This document shows positions 4,755 to 7,017 of a stretch of DNA of 7,017 bases, piece by piece (the first letter of the stretch is position 1; each line of letters begins with the position of its first letter). Under the pieces are notes generated by a model that saw only the letters and a program-made list of their open reading frames with translations, was not told where the DNA came from and did not search any database. The position numbers and the translations under genes were made by a program. The stretch is from an uncultured Collinsella sp. GTDB lineage: Bacteria; Actinomycetota; Coriobacteriia; Coriobacteriales; Coriobacteriaceae. The stretch is from NCBI GenBank assembly GCA_900555515.1, contig USLO01000092.1:1-7017 (forward strand). Reading direction: 5' to 3'.

Positions 4755-7017
4755 ATGGATCTTTCGACTTTGATGCCGCAACAGCTGCAGATCGTCAAAA
4801 CGCTCGACCGTCCGCTGTTTGTCTCGGCGGGCGCCGGTTCGGGCAAGACCTTTACCCTTACGCGCCGCATTGTCTACGCGCTCTCGCCCGAATCCGGTCC
4901 GTTCGTTGAGCATCTGGACCAGGTGCTCGCCATCACTTTTACCAAGGATGCCGCGGCCGAGATTCGCGACCGCGTGCGCCGTGCGCTTATCGACGAGGGC
5001 ATGGACGAGGAGGCCCTGACGGTCGACGACGCATGGATCTCGACCATTCACGGCATGTGCTCGCGCATCCTGCGCGCGCATGCGTTGGAGCTGGGCATCG
5101 ATCCCGAGTTCACGGTGCTTACCGATACCGATGAGCTTATGGATCAGGCTGTTGAGCATGTGCTGGGGCGCGCGACGGCGCCCGATGCCGCCCCCGAGCT
5201 CGCCGCTTCGCTTAAGGCCCTCTACGCTTGGTATCCCATGGCGGGCGAGGGCGGGCCGTTTGGCGCCGGCACGACCATCAAGGGTCTGGTGCGCGACCTG
5301 TTGGAGCTATCGAGCCAGCTGCCGGGCGGCATGGACGATGTGCGCGTGGCGCGCGGTCAGGCCGACACCTCGGCGCTAGCCGATGCCTATCGCGCGGCGT
5401 TGGGCGCGAGCAAGGCCGCGACCGAGAAGGCGCAGACGGCGCTCGACGCCATCGATGCGTTCGAGGCAAGCGGTAAGACCATGGCCGATGCGGCGCGACT
5501 CATGATGTCGTGCGCCATGCCGCGGGCGAGCAAGGCGTTCCCTAAGGAGCAGATCGAGCTGCTCAAGGCCGAGGCCGCCGATGCGTTTATCAATATCGTG
5601 CTTGCCTGTGGCGGTCCGGCGCTCGATGCGCTGGTGGGCCTGGCCCGTTCCGTGGAGGCAGAGTATCGCGCGCTCAAGGCCAGCCAGTCTGCCCTCGACA
5701 ACAACGACCTGCTGCGCATGGCCTACGAGGCGCTGCGCGACTACCCGGCCATTCGAGCGGCCTATGAGGGACGCTTTAAGATGGTCATGATCGACGAGTT
5801 CCAGGATACCGACCAGATGCAGGTCGATTTGATTCGCTATCTGACGGGTGCGGGGGAGCGCGCGTTGTGTACCGTGGGCGATGCGCAGCAGTCGATCTAC
5901 CGCTTCCGCGGCGCCGAGGTCGAGGTGTTCCGTCGCCAGGAGCGCAAGGTGGGCTCCTCTGCTGCGCCTGAGACCTCCGTCGCATCCGATGCCCCTGCCG
6001 GCGAGCTCGTCAAGCTCGTGCGCAACTTCCGCAGCCACGACGAGGTGCTGCGCTATGTGGCACGCGTCTTTGACGGCGATACCGGTGGTTTGATGCAGGG
6101 GTTCTTGGATCTTGAGCCGAGTGACGATCGCGAGGACAAGCTCAAGGCAAAGGCTTCGCGCCGCCAGGCGCTGTTCGTTGCCGGCGGCAGCACCCAGGAG
6201 CGAACGCAGGCGAAAGCTCGTGCGATTGCGGAGCGGTTCCAAGCGCTCGTTAAAGCGGGCCAGCCCCAGGGCAGTATGGTGCTGCTGCTGGGGCGCATGA
6301 CCAATGCCGACGTTTATGCCCAGGCTTTCCGCGACCAGGGACTCGACTGCGTTATCGCGGGCGGCTCGGTCTTTGCCCAGGCTGCCGAGGTCCAAACGAT
6401 GCGTGCCCTGGTGTGCGCGCTTGCTAACCCGGCCGATACGGCGCAGGGTCTTATGCCGCTGCTGGCCTCACCGATGTTTGCGCTCGGCGCTCAGGAATTC
6501 CTGGCGCTGGCGACCAAGTTGGACGAGCAGACGGGGGAGACGTCGCGCCGCAACATCGATGCGGGCATCATGAGCGATTCCGATGTGCCCGGCTTGCAGG
6601 GCTTGCCACTGGTGACGCGCGCCCGCGAGGTGCTGCGCTATGCACTGCGCCGCGTGGGACGTGATTCGTTCGCCGCCATCGCGCGCGACGTGGTCAATGC
6701 TTCCGGCTGGTTCGTGCGTCTGGCGCAGCGCGGCCCCGAGGGCAAGGCCATTGCCGCCAACGTGCTCAAGGCGCTCGACGCCGTGGCCGAGGCGGAGGCC
6801 GAGTTCGGCAACTCGCCGCGTTCCATCGCGCTGGCCTTCGACCGCTTCTTGGCGGGCAAGGAAGCCCCGGGCGCCCTCAACGAGGAGGGTGGCGGCGCGG
6901 TACGCATCATGACCGTGCATGCGTCCAAGGGCCTGGAATTTCCGGTCGTGGCGGTCGCCGAGTGCTTTGGCGTGCGTAAGTCCTCGGGTGCGGCACAGAT
7001 GGGTCGCGTCGAGGGCG
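4755..7017 (+). CDS. addA: AddA-like UvrD/SF1 helicase subunit (3' end missing)
   Basis: Open from ATG 4755 to the window end: 754 residues, against about 1,200 for full AddA. SF1 (UvrD/RecB type) motifs appear in order: Q-motif-like MPQQLQIV (7-14); Walker A AGAGSGKT (25-32); motif Ia with ITFTKDAAAEIRDR (60-73); TIHGMC (97-102), equal to the TIHSFC of AddA; motif II MIDEFQDTD (345-353, Walker B D347-E348); motif III VGDAQQSIYRFRGAE (374-388); motif IV LVRNFRS (421-427); motif V VHASKGLEF (721-729). Motif VI and the nuclease domain expected at the AddA C terminus lie beyond the window, so whether this subunit is also a nuclease cannot be judged. All ATPase residues seen are intact, so it should be the 3'-5' motor that drives the complex, its partner lacking a Walker A. 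Residues 401-417 are an alanine/serine/proline-rich stretch, probably a surface linker between motifs III and IV. Start set by the Shine-Dalgarno at 4736-4743; stop of the upstream gene is 3 nt before. AddA is favoured over UvrD/PcrA because of length, TIHGMC and the neighbour. Confidence 0.92.
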   Translation, partial: MDLSTLMPQQLQIVKTLDRPLFVSAGAGSGKTFTLTRRIVYALSPESGPFVEHLDQVLAITFTKDAAAEIRDRVRRALIDEGMDEEALTVDDAWISTIHGMCSRILRAHALELGIDPEFTVLTDTDELMDQAVEHVLGRATAPDAAPELAASLKALYAWYPMAGEGGPFGAGTTIKGLVRDLLELSSQLPGGMDDVRVARGQADTSALADAYRAALGASKAATEKAQTALDAIDAFEASGKTMADAARLMMSCAMPRASKAFPKEQIELLKAEAADAFINIVLACGGPALDALVGLARSVEAEYRALKASQSALDNNDLLRMAYEALRDYPAIRAAYEGRFKMVMIDEFQDTDQMQVDLIRYLTGAGERALCTVGDAQQSIYRFRGAEVEVFRRQERKVGSSAAPETSVASDAPAGELVKLVRNFRSHDEVLRYVARVFDGDTGGLMQGFLDLEPSDDREDKLKAKASRRQALFVAGGSTQERTQAKARAIAERFQALVKAGQPQGSMVLLLGRMTNADVYAQAFRDQGLDCVIAGGSVFAQAAEVQTMRALVCALANPADTAQGLMPLLASPMFALGAQEFLALATKLDEQTGETSRRNIDAGIMSDSDVPGLQGLPLVTRAREVLRYALRRVGRDSFAAIARDVVNASGWFVRLAQRGPEGKAIAANVLKALDAVAEAEAEFGNSPRSIALAFDRFLAGKEAPGALNEEGGGAVRIMTVHASKGLEFPVVAVAECFGVRKSSGAAQMGRVEG

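Noticed and set aside
4134..5159. - strand open frame of 341 codons across the addB/addA junction
   Set aside because: It overlaps two well-supported genes on the other strand; long antisense frames are common in GC-rich DNA, and its sequence has no recognisable motif.
5376..6395. - strand open frame of 339 codons inside the helicase gene
   Set aside because: The opposite strand carries helicase motifs II, III and IV over the same bases; it is a shadow frame.
1653..7017. A new defence system built on a nuclease plus helicase pair
   Set aside because: Gene order, motif order and sizes fit the known AddAB recombination complex, and no defence or mobile genes surround it.

Overview
The window is a GC-rich bacterial chromosomal segment. 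Its gene content (an Rrf2-family regulator, a small four-helix 'phage holin' membrane protein, a YerC/TrpR-like regulator, and an AddB-like/AddA-like helicase-nuclease pair) and its codon style suggest a high-GC Gram-positive, most likely a Coriobacteriia member such as Collinsella. That assignment is inferred from gene content and family resemblance; no 16S or other marker is present.

Layout: (1) Bases 1-342 are the 3' end of an Rrf2-family [2Fe-2S]-type regulator on +, whose start lies outside the window. (2) Bases 343-479 are a convergent intergenic gap with a strong, probably bidirectional terminator hairpin (412-448) and a small G-rich inverted-repeat stretch. (3) Bases 480-845 on - encode a 121-aa membrane protein of the phage holin superfamily IV / YvlD type. 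(4) Bases 846-1169 are a divergent, non-coding region with a perfect 7-bp inverted repeat over a possible -10 box, followed by leader hairpins. (5) Bases 1170-1469 encode a 99-aa YerC/YecD TrpR-like repressor, closed by a textbook intrinsic terminator (1493-1521). (6) Bases 1653-4751 encode a 1032-aa AddB-like subunit with an intact C-terminal PD-(D/E)XK nuclease site, no Walker A, and an apparently altered iron-sulfur 'staple'. (7) Bases 4755-7017 encode the first 754 residues of an AddA-like UvrD/SF1 helicase, cut by the window end.

The last two genes form a tight operon (3-nt gap, with the downstream ribosome-binding site inside the upstream gene). They would make the two-subunit AddAB helicase-nuclease that resects double-strand DNA ends for RecA-dependent recombination. 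The regulators and the membrane protein upstream are separate transcription units with no visible functional link to AddAB. I see no rRNA, tRNA, CRISPR array, insertion sequence or attachment site. Most of the window is ordinary housekeeping DNA. The parts most worth a second look are the altered Fe-S ligands of the AddB-like protein and the structured yerC leader.
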